64,000 nt of DNA from Veillonellaceae bacterium (GTDB lineage Bacteria > Bacillota > Negativicutes > Veillonellales > Dialisteraceae), in the NCBI GenBank assembly GCA_025992895.1, contig DAJPGA010000001.1, forward strand, positions 1,692,501 to 1,756,500. The letters are read 5' to 3'. The position numbers and the translations under genes are program-made. Shown in pieces: positions 17,335-25,909 of the stretch. Numbering within the stretch: position 1 is the stretch's first letter; each line of letters opens with the position of its first letter. The notes below the pieces were generated by a model that worked only from the letters and a program-made list of their open reading frames with translations, was not told where the DNA came from and made no database searches.

Positions 17335-18474
17335 CTATTCATCGATAATGAACTGTTCAAATACGAAATTTCCCAAAGCAGCGCCGTGATACGTCATAAA
17401 AAGATGTCCCAAAGATTCCTTCAGGAGCTTCCTCTCTTTCAACATGGCAATTTCCCTGCCGAACCAGTGTTCAACCGGAAATCCATATCTTTCCTCAAAA
17501 TCCTGAAGCGGGATTCCCTCTCTTGTACGAAGATGGAGGAAGCAGTATTCTTCCATTTCATCTTTTGCTGAAAGATTTTCCACTTCTTCCGGCGGAAGAT
17601 TACCCGACAACACTTCTTTCTCATATAACCTGACACCCGGATTATTTTCTTTTCTTACGTGCCCGATTCTTGAACATGCTGCAGGTCCCAGCCCCAGATA
17701 ATCGGATAAATCCCAATACTTCAGATTATGCCTTGATCTGTATCCTTTTCTTGCAAAACTGGAAATCTCATATCTTTCAAGGCCGTAGTGAGGAAGTATG
17801 CGGCACATCATCTGATACATGTCCCAGCTTTCCTCTTCCGTTGGTCTTTTGAGGATTCCTCTTTCAGCCATCTGACCGAACTTTGTTCCGTTTTCAATGA
17901 TCAGACTGTAGACAGACAGATGATTGATCGGGAGATGGACAGCCCATTTCAAACTTTTCTCAAAGTCAAGCGGCGTCTGCCCGGGAAGTTCATACATGAG
18001 ATCGATACTGATATTATGGAAACCCAGACGATAGGCGCGCTTTACAGCTTCTTCTGCGGCCTTCGAATCATGCCTCCTGTCTATGACCTTCAAGAGGTAA
18101 TCATTATGTGACTGCACACCGACAGAAAGCCTATTGATACCCAGACGGCGGGCATTTGCCAGGTATTCCTCCGTCATGTCGCAAGGATTCATTTCCATCG
18201 TAATTTCAGCATGATCGGAAATATGGAAGTTCTTGTAAAGAGCCTCCATAATTTCCGAAAGCTGCTTGGCGGTCAGCGTCGAAGGCGTTCCGCCGCCAAA
18301 GTAAATGGTGTCACAGACTCTGTCCTTGAAGTCTGCACTTTTCATTTCAATTTCACGGATCAAAGCTTCAGAGAACCTTGTATCCGGCGTTCTGCTGATG
18401 GAGTAGAAATCACAATAGGCACACCGGCTCCTGCAAAAGGGAATGTGCAGGTAAAGCCCGAGCGGCTTAGTCAT
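17335..18474 (-). CDS. hemW: Radical SAM heme chaperone HemW-like protein
   Basis: A 379-residue radical SAM protein formerly annotated as oxygen-independent coproporphyrinogen oxidase. It begins [14 protein letters not shown] and has the cluster motif CRSRCAYC at residues 14-21, with [10 protein letters not shown] near 62 and the GVQSHND region near 119. The HemW branch, in contrast to true HemN, binds heme and has the short C-x3-C-x2-C start without the HemN N-terminal extension, which fits the length here. The ATG at 18474 overlaps the end of lepA by eight bases (ATGACTAA), so the two are translationally coupled, a common lepA-hemW arrangement in Firmicutes. Confidence 0.9.
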   Translation of the reverse strand: MTKPLGLYLHIPFCRSRCAYCDFYSISRTPDTRFSEALIREIEMKSADFKDRVCDTIYFGGGTPSTLTAKQLSEIMEALYKNFHISDHAEITMEMNPCDMTEEYLANARRLGINRLSVGVQSHNDYLLKVIDRRHDSKAAEEAVKRAYRLGFHNISIDLMYELPGQTPLDFEKSLKWAVHLPINHLSVYSLIIENGTKFGQMAERGILKRPTEEESWDMYQMMCRILPHYGLERYEISSFARKGYRSRHNLKYWDLSDYLGLGPAACSRIGHVRKENNPGVRLYEKEVLSGNLPPEEVENLSAKDEMEEYCFLHLRTREGIPLQDFEERYGFPVEHWFGREIAMLKERKLLKESLGHLFMTYHGAALGNFVFEQFIIDE

Positions 18475-20260
18475 CTTTGAGCACCGCCATGAAAGCTTCC
18501 TGAGGAATTTCGACACTTCCGACCTGCTTCATCCTCTTCTTGCCTTCCTTCTGCTTTTCCAGAAGTTTCTTCTTACGGGAGACATCGCCGCCATAGCACT
18601 TGGCAAGAACATCCTTCTTGTATGCCTTGATTGTTTCCCTGGCTACAATCTTGCTTCCAATCGCTGCCTGGATCGGCACTTCAAACTGCTGACGCGGAAT
18701 GATTTCCTTCAGTTTCTGAGCCAGAGTCCTGCCTCTTGAAGCGGCATTGCTGCGGTGTACGATAATGGAAAGTGCATCAATCAGTTCACCATTCAGGAGG
18801 ATATCAAGCTTGACTGCATCTGTCTTTTCGTATCCGCAAAGCTGATAATCAAGAGATGCATATCCCTTTGTGCTCGATTTCAGCTTGTCAAAGAAATCGA
18901 AAATGATTTCAGAAAGCGGAATTTTATAATGAAGATCGACTCTTGTTTCATCAAGATATTCCATGGTCTGATATACGCCGCGGCGGTTCTGCACCAGTTC
19001 CATGACATTGCCGATCATGTCAGACGGTACCAATATTTCCACTTTAGCAATCGGTTCTTCAATGAAATCAATTTTCGTCATAGGTGGAAGCTCAGCCGGG
19101 TTGTCGACTGGTATCATCGTACCGTCTGTCTTATGGACATGGTAAATAACAGAAGGCGCTGTCGTAATCAGTTTTAAATTGTATTCACGTTCGAGTCTTT
19201 CCTCTACGACGTCCATATGAAGAAGTCCGAGGAAACCGCAGCGGAAACCAAATCCCAAAGCCTGGGACGTTTCAGGAACGTACTCCAGAGCCGCATCGTT
19301 AAGCTGCAGCTTTTCCAAAGCTACCTTCAAGTTGTCATAATCTTTGCTTTCGATCGGGTACAATCCGCAGAATACCATAGGGAGCGCCTTGCGGTAACCT
19401 GGAAGGCTTTCCTTGGCGCCATTTTCTTCTGTAGTGATCGTATCGCCGACTTCGCAGTCCTGCACGTTTTTGATGCTTGCTGCCACATATCCTACCGAAC
19501 CGCAGGAAAGCGCATCACAAGCCTTTGGGAATGGCGAAAAATATCCTACTTCAGTCACTGTATAGATTTTTCCGGAAGCCATCATGCGGATATTCATGCC
19601 CGGACGGATTTCGCCGTCTTTGACACGCACATAGGCGATGGCACCTTTATAGGAATCAAAAATCGAATCGAAAATCAAACATCTTAAAGGTTCCTTGGAA
19701 TGATCCTCAGGCGGCACTTGTTCTACAATGCGTTTGAGGACTTCTTCCACGTTCTGTCCTGTTTTAGCACTGACCGGAATGGCATCAGACATATCAATTC
19801 CGATGATATTTTCCACTTCCTTCTTGACGCGTTCCACGTCTGCACTGGGAAGATCTACCTTATTGATGACAGGAATAATTTCCAGATTATGATCAAGAGC
19901 CAGATATACATTGGCAAGAGTCTGCGCCTGCACGCCCTGCGTTGCATCGATAATGAGGATCGCTCCTTCGCAGGCTGAAAGGCTTCTTGATACCTCATAG
20001 TTAAAGTCTACATGCCCTGGGGTATCAATCAGATTCAGTTCATAGGTTTCCCCGTCCTCATACTTGTACATCAAACGGACAGACTGTTCCTTGATTGTGA
20101 TGCCTCTTTCCCTCTCCAATTCCATGGTATCAAGGATCTGGGCTTCCATATCTCTTTTCTGGACAGTCCCTGTCAATTCGATCAAACGGTCTGCCAGCGT
20201 AGACTTCCCGTGGTCAATATGGGCGATAATCGAGAAATTCCTAATGTGTTTTGTATCCAT
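18467..20260 (-). CDS. lepA: Elongation factor 4 (ribosome back-translocating GTPase)
   Basis: A 597-residue translational GTPase, the normal LepA length. G1 is AHIDHGKST near residue 13, G3 is [10 protein letters not shown]4 is NKVDLP. The C-terminal LepA-specific domain carries [14 protein letters not shown] and KMVARET-like [23 protein letters not shown]. It acts on stalled or mispositioned ribosomes. The start at 20260 (ATG GAT) is chosen because AGGAGA precedes it and family members begin shortly before the IAHIDHGK motif; the frame opens five codons earlier at a TTG. Followed by overlapping hemW. Confidence 0.96.
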   Translation of the reverse strand: MDTKHIRNFSIIAHIDHGKSTLADRLIELTGTVQKRDMEAQILDTMELERERGITIKEQSVRLMYKYEDGETYELNLIDTPGHVDFNYEVSRSLSACEGAILIIDATQGVQAQTLANVYLALDHNLEIIPVINKVDLPSADVERVKKEVENIIGIDMSDAIPVSAKTGQNVEEVLKRIVEQVPPEDHSKEPLRCLIFDSIFDSYKGAIAYVRVKDGEIRPGMNIRMMASGKIYTVTEVGYFSPFPKACDALSCGSVGYVAASIKNVQDCEVGDTITTEENGAKESLPGYRKALPMVFCGLYPIESKDYDNLKVALEKLQLNDAALEYVPETSQALGFGFRCGFLGLLHMDVVEERLEREYNLKLITTAPSVIYHVHKTDGTMIPVDNPAELPPMTKIDFIEEPIAKVEILVPSDMIGNVMELVQNRRGVYQTMEYLDETRVDLHYKIPLSEIIFDFFDKLKSSTKGYASLDYQLCGYEKTDAVKLDILLNGELIDALSIIVHRSNAASRGRTLAQKLKEIIPRQQFEVPIQAAIGSKIVARETIKAYKKDVLAKCYGGDVSRKKKLLEKQKEGKKRMKQVGSVEIPQEAFMAVLKDD

Positions 20261-20329
20261 GCTGTCTCCTGTCAAACTGTATTCTTTAAAATTTATCTAT
20301 AGAAATGCACCTGTGCGAAAGTGCGGTAT

Positions 20330-21280
20330 TTATATGGTATTCCCCTGTTTCCTCAATCTGAGGAATGGCGAATGCTTTCCTGTATAAGCAGGCGCAATGA
20401 TTGCCATGACAACCATCATGATTCCCAGAGACTGTATCATATCAAAGCTCATCTGGAAGAATGCCCATGACATCAGGACAGAAGCGATAGGCTCAGCTGC
20501 TGCCGTAATCAGGGCCTGCTCAGGCGAAAGGTACATCAATCCCGTATTATAAAGAAGAAATGCGGCTACTGTCCCGAAGAGGACAATCCACATGACACCT
20601 ACGATTATATCAGGCTCGAAAAAAGCTGCCAAATTCATATCCGGGACAAACGCCCAGGACACAAGACCGCCCAGAATCATTCCCACACCCAGTATAAATG
20701 TACGGTTGATCTTGAGAAAAAGATGCTTCGGGTAAATGGACGCAAAGGAATATATAACTCCATTCAAGAGTGAGAGCAATATACGGATGACCGAAACATT
20801 CAGTGTCGCCGGATTTCCTCCGGTCACAAGAAGGAATGTGCCGAAGACGGCCAGAAACGTGGTAAACATCTTTGTCTTTGACGGCAGATGATGCTCCCTG
20901 ATTGCCTGATAGCAGACAACCATGGCCGGACAGCTGTAAAGGATAACTGTTGCCGTAGGCGCATCCCCGTAGGCAATTGCTTCAAAGTACGTATAATGCA
21001 TGAGCATCAGTCCTACGACTGCATAAATCAGGACATCCAGCCACAAAAGCTTATGCTCATTCATCGCTTTCATGCTGCTTTTGAATTTTCCTTCCCAAAC
21101 GGTCATCCCTAAAAGGATGATTCCTGCCATGATCATTCTGAAAGCTGTCAGTTCCATTGCATTGATGGAACTCTTTTCATAAACATTCTGTGCGCCAAGA
21201 CCGCTTCCTGCCCACATGACACCCGCGGAAACAACCATCATAATTGCCATTGGCGAAGACGAACCAGCTAAGAGCTTCAT
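20330..21280 (-). CDS. EamA/DMT-family permease (copy 1)
   Basis: A 316-residue membrane protein with ten predicted helices and the two EamA repeats of the drug/metabolite transporter superfamily. SAGVMWAGSGLGAQ at the start and FGTVAAFLLYNTGLMYLSPEQALITAAAEPIASVL near the end (the EamA signature, quoted here in parts: FLLYNTGLMYL, AAEPIASVL) support the call. The substrate is unknown; relatives export amino acids or metabolites. It lies 34 bases downstream of a second, clearly homologous copy (same N-terminal and C-terminal motifs), so the pair arose by tandem duplication. AGGTGG precedes the ATG at 21280; the frame starts three codons earlier at a GTG. Confidence 0.85.
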   Translation of the reverse strand: MKLLAGSSSPMAIMMVVSAGVMWAGSGLGAQNVYEKSSINAMELTAFRMIMAGIILLGMTVWEGKFKSSMKAMNEHKLLWLDVLIYAVVGLMLMHYTYFEAIAYGDAPTATVILYSCPAMVVCYQAIREHHLPSKTKMFTTFLAVFGTFLLVTGGNPATLNVSVIRILLSLLNGVIYSFASIYPKHLFLKINRTFILGVGMILGGLVSWAFVPDMNLAAFFEPDIIVGVMWIVLFGTVAAFLLYNTGLMYLSPEQALITAAAEPIASVLMSWAFFQMSFDMIQSLGIMMVVMAIIAPAYTGKHSPFLRLRKQGNTI

Positions 21281-21314
21281 TTTTCCCACCTCAGAAAATC
21301 ATTCCAACACCACA

Positions 21315-22232
21315 TCATTTATGCTGAAATCCTAACTTTTTCTTTAACATATGCTCAGAACCAGGCGCTGCAATCGCAGCAAGAATAAGAATAATGCCAA
21401 CTGCCTGAAATACATTGAACATTTCACTAAACAGGAAATATGAAGCAATGACCGATATAGCAGGCTCTACGGTAGCCGTTACGGAAGCCTCTGTCTCAGT
21501 AAGACGGCGAAGCCCTGCATTATAGCAGGTAAAGGCGACTACGGTTCCGCAAATGACGATCCAGAAGATATCCATGATGATATCCCTATGGAAAAATGCC
21601 CCTATATCGGTAACCGGGTCTGCGGCAAAAGCAGCCGCAGCTCCACAAAACATACCAATCGATAAAACAAAAGAACCATCGGGAAAAGCCATCAGGTTTT
21701 TAGGATACACAGCGCATACTGCAAAAAATACGGCTGATGCAAGCCCCAGCCATATGCAGCCCGCAGGAACCATGATCCTGTCAAGATTCCCGCCCGTCAC
21801 CAGGAGGAAAACCCCTCCTATGGCAAGAATGACGGAAGCGGCTTCTGCCGTGCCAGGAAGCCTTCCCCTCCTGAAGGATGTCCATAGGATCACGATGGCA
21901 GGACAGGTATATTGTATCACGGTTGCGGCCGCTGCATTCCCGGCTTCTATCGATGCAAAGTATGTCCAGTGCATCAGCATCAGCCCGATGATCCCATAAA
22001 AGGAAAGCTTTGCTAAAAGAAATGGATGGTCCTTCAGGATATGGATGGATTTCACAAAATTGCCTTTGGCAATCGTGAGTGCCATCATGATCACGCCCGC
22101 ACAAAACATGCGGAACACGGTCAGATCCATCGGACTAAGGCTGCTCCTGGAAAAGAAATCCTGTGCCGCCAGACCACATCCAGCCCACATTGCGCCTGCT
22201 GTTATTACAAGCAGAACGGCAAAGACATCCAT
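21315..22232 (-). CDS. EamA/DMT-family permease (copy 2)
   Basis: A 305-residue ten-helix permease homologous along its whole length to the next gene: ITAGAMWAGCGLAAQ against SAGVMWAGSGLGAQ, LTVFRMFCAGVIM against LTAFRMIMAGIIL, and YNAGLRRLTETEASVTATVEP against YNTGLMYLSPEQALITAAAEP. First gene of the two-permease unit; GGAGGCG lies upstream of the ATG. Substrate unknown. The divergence between copies suggests an old duplication with separate substrates or possibly a heteromeric pair. Confidence 0.85.
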   Translation of the reverse strand: MDVFAVLLVITAGAMWAGCGLAAQDFFSRSSLSPMDLTVFRMFCAGVIMMALTIAKGNFVKSIHILKDHPFLLAKLSFYGIIGLMLMHWTYFASIEAGNAAAATVIQYTCPAIVILWTSFRRGRLPGTAEAASVILAIGGVFLLVTGGNLDRIMVPAGCIWLGLASAVFFAVCAVYPKNLMAFPDGSFVLSIGMFCGAAAAFAADPVTDIGAFFHRDIIMDIFWIVICGTVVAFTCYNAGLRRLTETEASVTATVEPAISVIASYFLFSEMFNVFQAVGIILILAAIAAPGSEHMLKKKLGFQHK

Positions 22233-22270
22233 GGCCTTTCAACGCCTCCAAATTCATAAAATTTATACAG

Positions 22271-22291
22271 AAAAACCCGCCAAATGGCGGG
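22271..22291 (-). terminator. Terminator of tRNA-Val(GAC)
   Basis: CCCGCC/GGCGGG stem (22276-22281, 22286-22291) with loop AAAT, followed on the minus strand by TTTTT. Confidence 0.88.
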
Positions 22292-22299
22292 CTCTATTT

Positions 22300-22376
22300 T
22301 GGTGGGACTATTTGGATTCGAACCAAAGACCTCTTCGATGTCAACGAAGCGCTCTAACCAGCTGAGCTATAACCCC
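22300..22376 (-). tRNA. tRNA-Val (anticodon GAC)
   Basis: Complete cloverleaf with encoded CCA; anticodon stem CTTCG/CGAAG, loop TTGACAT, T-arm TTTGGTTCGAATCCAAA. The acceptor stem GGGGTTA/TAGTCCC contains two wobble pairs. Promoter TTGCTT-17-TATAAT lies upstream (22392-22420, minus). Confidence 0.96.
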
Positions 22377-22391
22377 AAGTAACGTGTCATT

Positions 22392-22420
22392 ATTATATAT
22401 GATGCGTTTGTAAAAAGCAA
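22392..22420 (-). promoter_or_regulatory. Promoter of tRNA-Val(GAC)
   Basis: Minus strand: TTGCTT, 17-base spacer, TATAAT, ending 16 bases before the tRNA. Confidence 0.7.
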
Positions 22421-22550
22421 CTGAAAAATGACAGATAAAAAGAGATCATTTTACAGTTCTCCCCAAAAAGGATTCCGCCCTTTTGCTGTATTTTCTCAGG
22501 AGCCAATTCCCTGAGTTTTTATGGAAATCTGCTAAGCAGAGATGAACTTC

Positions 22551-22627
22551 TGGTGGGACTATCTGGGTTCGAACCGGAGACCTCTTCGATGTGAGCGAAG
22601 CGCTCTGACCAACTGAGCTATAGCCCC
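22551..22627 (-). tRNA. tRNA-Val (anticodon CAC)
   Basis: Cloverleaf with encoded CCA; anticodon stem CTTCG/CGAAG with loop CTCACAT, T-arm CCGGTTCGAACCCAG (imperfect first pair). It is nearly identical to the neighbouring tRNA-Val(GAC) in the acceptor, D-arm and anticodon stem, pointing to duplication with anticodon change. It has its own promoter (TTAACA-17-TATAAT, extended -10, 22641-22669). Confidence 0.95.
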
Positions 22628-22640
22628 TTGAACACGTCAT

Positions 22641-22669
22641 ATTATAGCACCAGTATTTCAGATTGTTAA
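22641..22669 (-). promoter_or_regulatory. Promoter of tRNA-Val(CAC)
   Basis: Minus strand: TTAACA, 17-base spacer ending in TGC, TATAAT (extended -10). Confidence 0.7.
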
Positions 22670-22700
22670 TATAAATTTCTTTGATGAAAATCCTCCACGC

Positions 22701-22732
22701 AAAAAACTGTGAATGACATTCCCATTCACAGT
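22701..22732 (-). terminator. Terminator of the miaB-hfq operon
   Basis: ACTGTGAATG/CATTCACAGT perfect 10-bp stem (22706-22715, 22723-22732), followed on the minus strand by TTTTTTG, 24 bases after the last gene. Confidence 0.9.
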
Positions 22733-22755
22733 CCTTTATAGCTTATTTGTATTTA

Positions 22756-24012
22756 TTAATCTTCGAGACCGCCTCTGGCAGCGAGGATCTTCTCTGCAGC
22801 GCCCATTACGGCAAGCATGGTGTGTTCAAAAACAAGGCCGCCCTGGAAGTACATGATGTACGGGGGTCTTACAGGGCCGTCAGCTGACATTTCAATCGTA
22901 GAGCCCTGAACGAAAGTGCCTGCTGCCATAATAATCGGATCCGTATATCCGGGCATGGGTCCCGGGACAGGAACAGCATCCGAATCAACCGGCGACCAGT
23001 TCTGCACGGCTTCGGCAAAGCTGCACATATTTTCTTCAGAGCCCAAAGTAATGGCTGTGATAAGATCCGTCCTCAAATGGCCCGGTTCAGGAACGACGTC
23101 AAAGCCGAGTACCTTGAATACGGCAGCGCAGAATTCGGCGCTCATCATTGCCTGACGTGTAATATGCGGAGCGAGGAAAAGGCCTTCGAAGAACGGGCGG
23201 TAAGAAGCAGCATAGGATCCCATTTCTGCGCCAAGTCCGGGAGCTGTCCAGACATAGGAGCAAAGCTCGACAAGATCTTCTCTTCCGCAGATATAAGCAC
23301 CTGTCGGTGCAAGTCCGCCGCCTGCATTTTTAATCAATGAACCTGCTGTGATATCAGCGCCAAGCTCGATCGGTTCTTCTTTGCATGTAAATTCGCCATA
23401 GCAGTTATCGACAAAGCAAATCGCATTTGGATTCTTTGCTTTGACTGTTTCAATGATTTTCCTGATGTCGGAAGGGAAAAGCGAATCTCTCAGCATGTAT
23501 CCTCTGGAACGCTGGATTTCTACAAGTTTTGTATTTTCATCAACAGCATCTGCAATGGCTTCCAGATCGTAAGTGTTGTTCTTAAGAGGCACTTCTTTAT
23601 AATGAACGCCCTTGGATTTAAGATTGCCCGGTGCGTTTCCGGAAATCCCGATGACACTCTGCATCGTATCATAAGGAGCACCTACAGCAGATACCATCGT
23701 ATCTCCCGGTTCGAGGAGCGCAAGGAGAACAGTAGCAAGCGCATGAGTGCCTGAAACAAACTGCGGACGGACCAGGGCGCTTTCTGCCTTGAATATATCT
23801 TTCCAGATTTCCTCGAGTTCTTCACGGCCCGGATCTCCATAGCCATAGCCATTGGATGGAGCGAAGTGATAAGCAGAGAGGTGGTGGTTCCTGAATGCTT
23901 CCAGAACTTTCTGTGTATTGTATAAGGAAATCTCTTTCATTTCATCAAAAACAGGCGCACAAAGAGCGAGCGCTTCTTCCTGCACCTGTTGAAGTTTTTC
24001 ATTCATTTTCAC
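22756..24012 (-). CDS. Methionine gamma-lyase family / aluminium-resistance-type PLP protein
   Basis: A 418-residue fold-type I PLP protein of the family often labelled aluminium resistance protein or Met_gamma_lyase. Characteristic parts are the N-terminal YNTQKVLEAFRNHHLSAYHF, GYGYGDPGREELEEIW near 57, RPQFVSGTHALATVLLALL near 82 and SLIKNAGGGLAPTGAYICGR near 225, which contains the PLP lysine. The true reaction of this family is poorly defined; cysteine/methionine lyase activity is only inferred from fold. It ends the operon, 4 bases after hfq. The frame opens with a GTG 9 bases after AGGA; an ATG two codons later (24006) is the alternative start. Confidence 0.82.
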   Translation of the reverse strand: MKMNEKLQQVQEEALALCAPVFDEMKEISLYNTQKVLEAFRNHHLSAYHFAPSNGYGYGDPGREELEEIWKDIFKAESALVRPQFVSGTHALATVLLALLEPGDTMVSAVGAPYDTMQSVIGISGNAPGNLKSKGVHYKEVPLKNNTYDLEAIADAVDENTKLVEIQRSRGYMLRDSLFPSDIRKIIETVKAKNPNAICFVDNCYGEFTCKEEPIELGADITAGSLIKNAGGGLAPTGAYICGREDLVELCSYVWTAPGLGAEMGSYAASYRPFFEGLFLAPHITRQAMMSAEFCAAVFKVLGFDVVPEPGHLRTDLITAITLGSEENMCSFAEAVQNWSPVDSDAVPVPGPMPGYTDPIIMAAGTFVQGSTIEMSADGPVRPPYIMYFQGGLVFEHTMLAVMGAAEKILAARGGLED

Positions 24013-24016
24013 TCAA

Positions 24017-24217
24017 TCAGATCCTTTGTATTGTAGAAATAGCATGCTTGTAAATCAGCTGCGAACGATTTTCGCTTACAAGAAGTACGGTAAAGCTGTC
24101 AAAAGACTTTACCTTTCCCTTTAACTGAACGCCATTCATCAAAAAAATGCTGACAGGCGCATTTTCTTTCCTGGCTTCATTTAAAAATGTATCCTGCAGA
24201 TTCATTTTACCTTCCAT
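24017..24217 (-). CDS. hfq: RNA chaperone Hfq
   Basis: A 66-residue Sm-like protein. It has [21 protein letters not shown] (quoted parts: [17 protein letters not shown]), Sm1 region [19 protein letters not shown] and the Sm2 signature YKHAISTI at the C-terminus. It forms hexamers that bind U-rich and A-rich RNA and pairs sRNAs with targets. There is almost no C-terminal tail. The start at 24217 has AGAGGAGA 8 bases upstream and overlaps the end of miaA by 11 bases; an ATG at 24205, just after the miaA stop, is also possible. The miaA-hfq order is the classical bacterial arrangement. Confidence 0.95.
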   Translation of the reverse strand: MEGKMNLQDTFLNEARKENAPVSIFLMNGVQLKGKVKSFDSFTVLLVSENRSQLIYKHAISTIQRI

Positions 24218-25130
24218 CTTCACATTCTCCTCTAAAATATGAAATGACATAATCCGTGATTTCCTTGCACCACGTGTCCTGGTTAAACTCATTTCTTTCA
24301 TACCAGTGAATATACGGCATTCTCTTATACCATGTAATCTGCCGTTTCGCGAAATGGCGAGTATTTTTCTGGATGAGAGCTTTTGCCTCTTCCATAGAGA
24401 GCCCGCCTTTTATGCATTGAACCATTTCCCTATAACCAATGGCTTTCAATGACTGGGCTGTTTCCGGAATGCCTGAATCCAGAAGTTTTTGAACTTCATC
24501 ATATAATCCGTCCTGCATCATATGACAAACTCGCTTATTTATTCTATCATATAAGACCGCTCTGTCCATAGCAATCCCTATAACTGGACCATCATAAATG
24601 AGAGATTGGCTCTTTTCCGGAGATAAATCCCTGCCTTCTGCATCAATCAGCTCCAGTTTTCTCAGCATTCTCTGCGGATCATCAGGAATTTCCCTGACGC
24701 CGGCTTTCTTAAGTTCTCTTTCAAGACCTTCTTTCCCATTGTCCAAATAAAAATCATGCCACTTTTTCCGCTGATCAGACTTAGGCAGGAAAGAATAACC
24801 CTCCAGAAGTGACTGGATATAAAGCCCCGTTCCTCCTACAAGGACAGGGATTCTTCCTTCTTTATTTTCCCTTGTTATGATTTCTGAAGCTTTCTCCTGA
24901 AAATCAGCAGCGGAATAGGATTCTCTGGGATCGATGCAGTCGACAAGATAATGGGGGATTCCCTGCATTTCTTCTTTTTTCACCTTGGCTGTTCCAATAT
25001 CCATTTCCTTGTAGACCTGGAATGCATCGCCGGAAATGATGGAAGACCCCAGAGCTTTTGCAATCTCAATCCCGACTTCTGATTTACCGGAAGCGGTCGG
25101 CCCTAATATGGTTATAAGCTTTTCCTTCAT
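24207..25130 (-). CDS. miaA: tRNA dimethylallyltransferase
   Basis: A 307-residue enzyme adding the isopentenyl group to A37 of tRNAs reading UNN codons. P-loop [15 protein letters not shown] at residues 9-23, [18 protein letters not shown] (conserved DSxQ/R-like region) near 33, [14 protein letters not shown] near 99, and the C-terminal [14 protein letters not shown]. The ATG lies inside the stop of the upstream methyltransferase gene (ATGA). It works with MiaB, encoded at the head of the same operon, which thiomethylates the same base. Confidence 0.95.
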   Translation of the reverse strand: MKEKLITILGPTASGKSEVGIEIAKALGSSIISGDAFQVYKEMDIGTAKVKKEEMQGIPHYLVDCIDPRESYSAADFQEKASEIITRENKEGRIPVLVGGTGLYIQSLLEGYSFLPKSDQRKKWHDFYLDNGKEGLERELKKAGVREIPDDPQRMLRKLELIDAEGRDLSPEKSQSLIYDGPVIGIAMDRAVLYDRINKRVCHMMQDGLYDEVQKLLDSGIPETAQSLKAIGYREMVQCIKGGLSMEEAKALIQKNTRHFAKRQITWYKRMPYIHWYERNEFNQDTWCKEITDYVISYFRGECEDGR

Positions 25131-25909
25131 GATAAATCAATCACCCCGTATGCCGTGGTCTGCCCTTTTTTGGCTTCAATCCTTGTAAAAAAGACCTTCT
25201 TGAAAAGCAATGAAAACGGGCGCTCTTTGACAATCACACGCGTCCTGGCCGCGCGCATGGCCAGCAGAATCGTCTCGTCATCGAGCCTGTCATAAGCAGC
25301 CGCTTCCCGAAAGCCTGTCATATCATTGACTTTGGCCTGCACAGGATGCCGGAACATGGGATCAAAGTAAACGACATCAAAACTTTTCTCTGGAATATTT
25401 TTCAGATATTCCTTAAAATCAGCATGAATTAAATGGATTCTCCGAACGGCATCCGTCAGCGCCGTGTCTTTATCCCGATAAGATTCTATGCCGGCCCTTC
25501 CTATTTCATAGAGTGCAGTGCTTTTTTCCAAGGCTGTGACGCTCCCCCTGTCTCCTAAGAACCAGGAAATCGTCGTGGAATCATTCGCATGGCCGAAGGT
25601 ACAGTCAAGGACGCGGCATGGTTCTTCTTTGGGAAGCAGTCTGCATAAGCGGTCCCCATTTCCCGCAAGGATCTGGCGCGTCCGAAGGACGGATGTTCCT
25701 AAATGAAAATGGTATTCCCCGTCTTTCGTCTTAAAGGAAGGAAGGCGCCTGCCATAAATCAGAAAACCTTCTGCCTTGTACTTCTCTGCCATCTCTTCAA
25801 GCTTGTCTTCCCTCTCAAGGTAAGGGATATCCAAAGCTTTTGCACGCTCTTTTGCCTTTTCTCTGATCAGTCCCGGAGCATCCGAGATCGTTGTTGCAGC
25901 AATCTTCAT
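25127..25909 (-). CDS. RsmJ/YhiQ-like SAM-dependent methyltransferase
   Basis: A 260-residue class I methyltransferase. The SAM-binding region is CRVLDCTFGHANDSTTISWF (near residue 98), with ALEKSTALYEIGRAG as the acidic second strand and the target motif FDVVYFDPMFRHPVQ near 181, a DPM(F/Y) catalytic motif as in RsmJ. RsmJ methylates G1516 of 16S rRNA in E. coli; the position here is only inferred. An N-terminal domain of about 70 residues precedes the SAM fold. It overlaps mutL by four bases (ATGA) and miaA by four, so it is an integral member of the repair/tRNA modification operon. Confidence 0.75.
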   Translation of the reverse strand: MKIAATTISDAPGLIREKAKERAKALDIPYLEREDKLEEMAEKYKAEGFLIYGRRLPSFKTKDGEYHFHLGTSVLRTRQILAGNGDRLCRLLPKEEPCRVLDCTFGHANDSTTISWFLGDRGSVTALEKSTALYEIGRAGIESYRDKDTALTDAVRRIHLIHADFKEYLKNIPEKSFDVVYFDPMFRHPVQAKVNDMTGFREAAAYDRLDDETILLAMRAARTRVIVKERPFSLLFKKVFFTRIEAKKGQTTAYGVIDLS

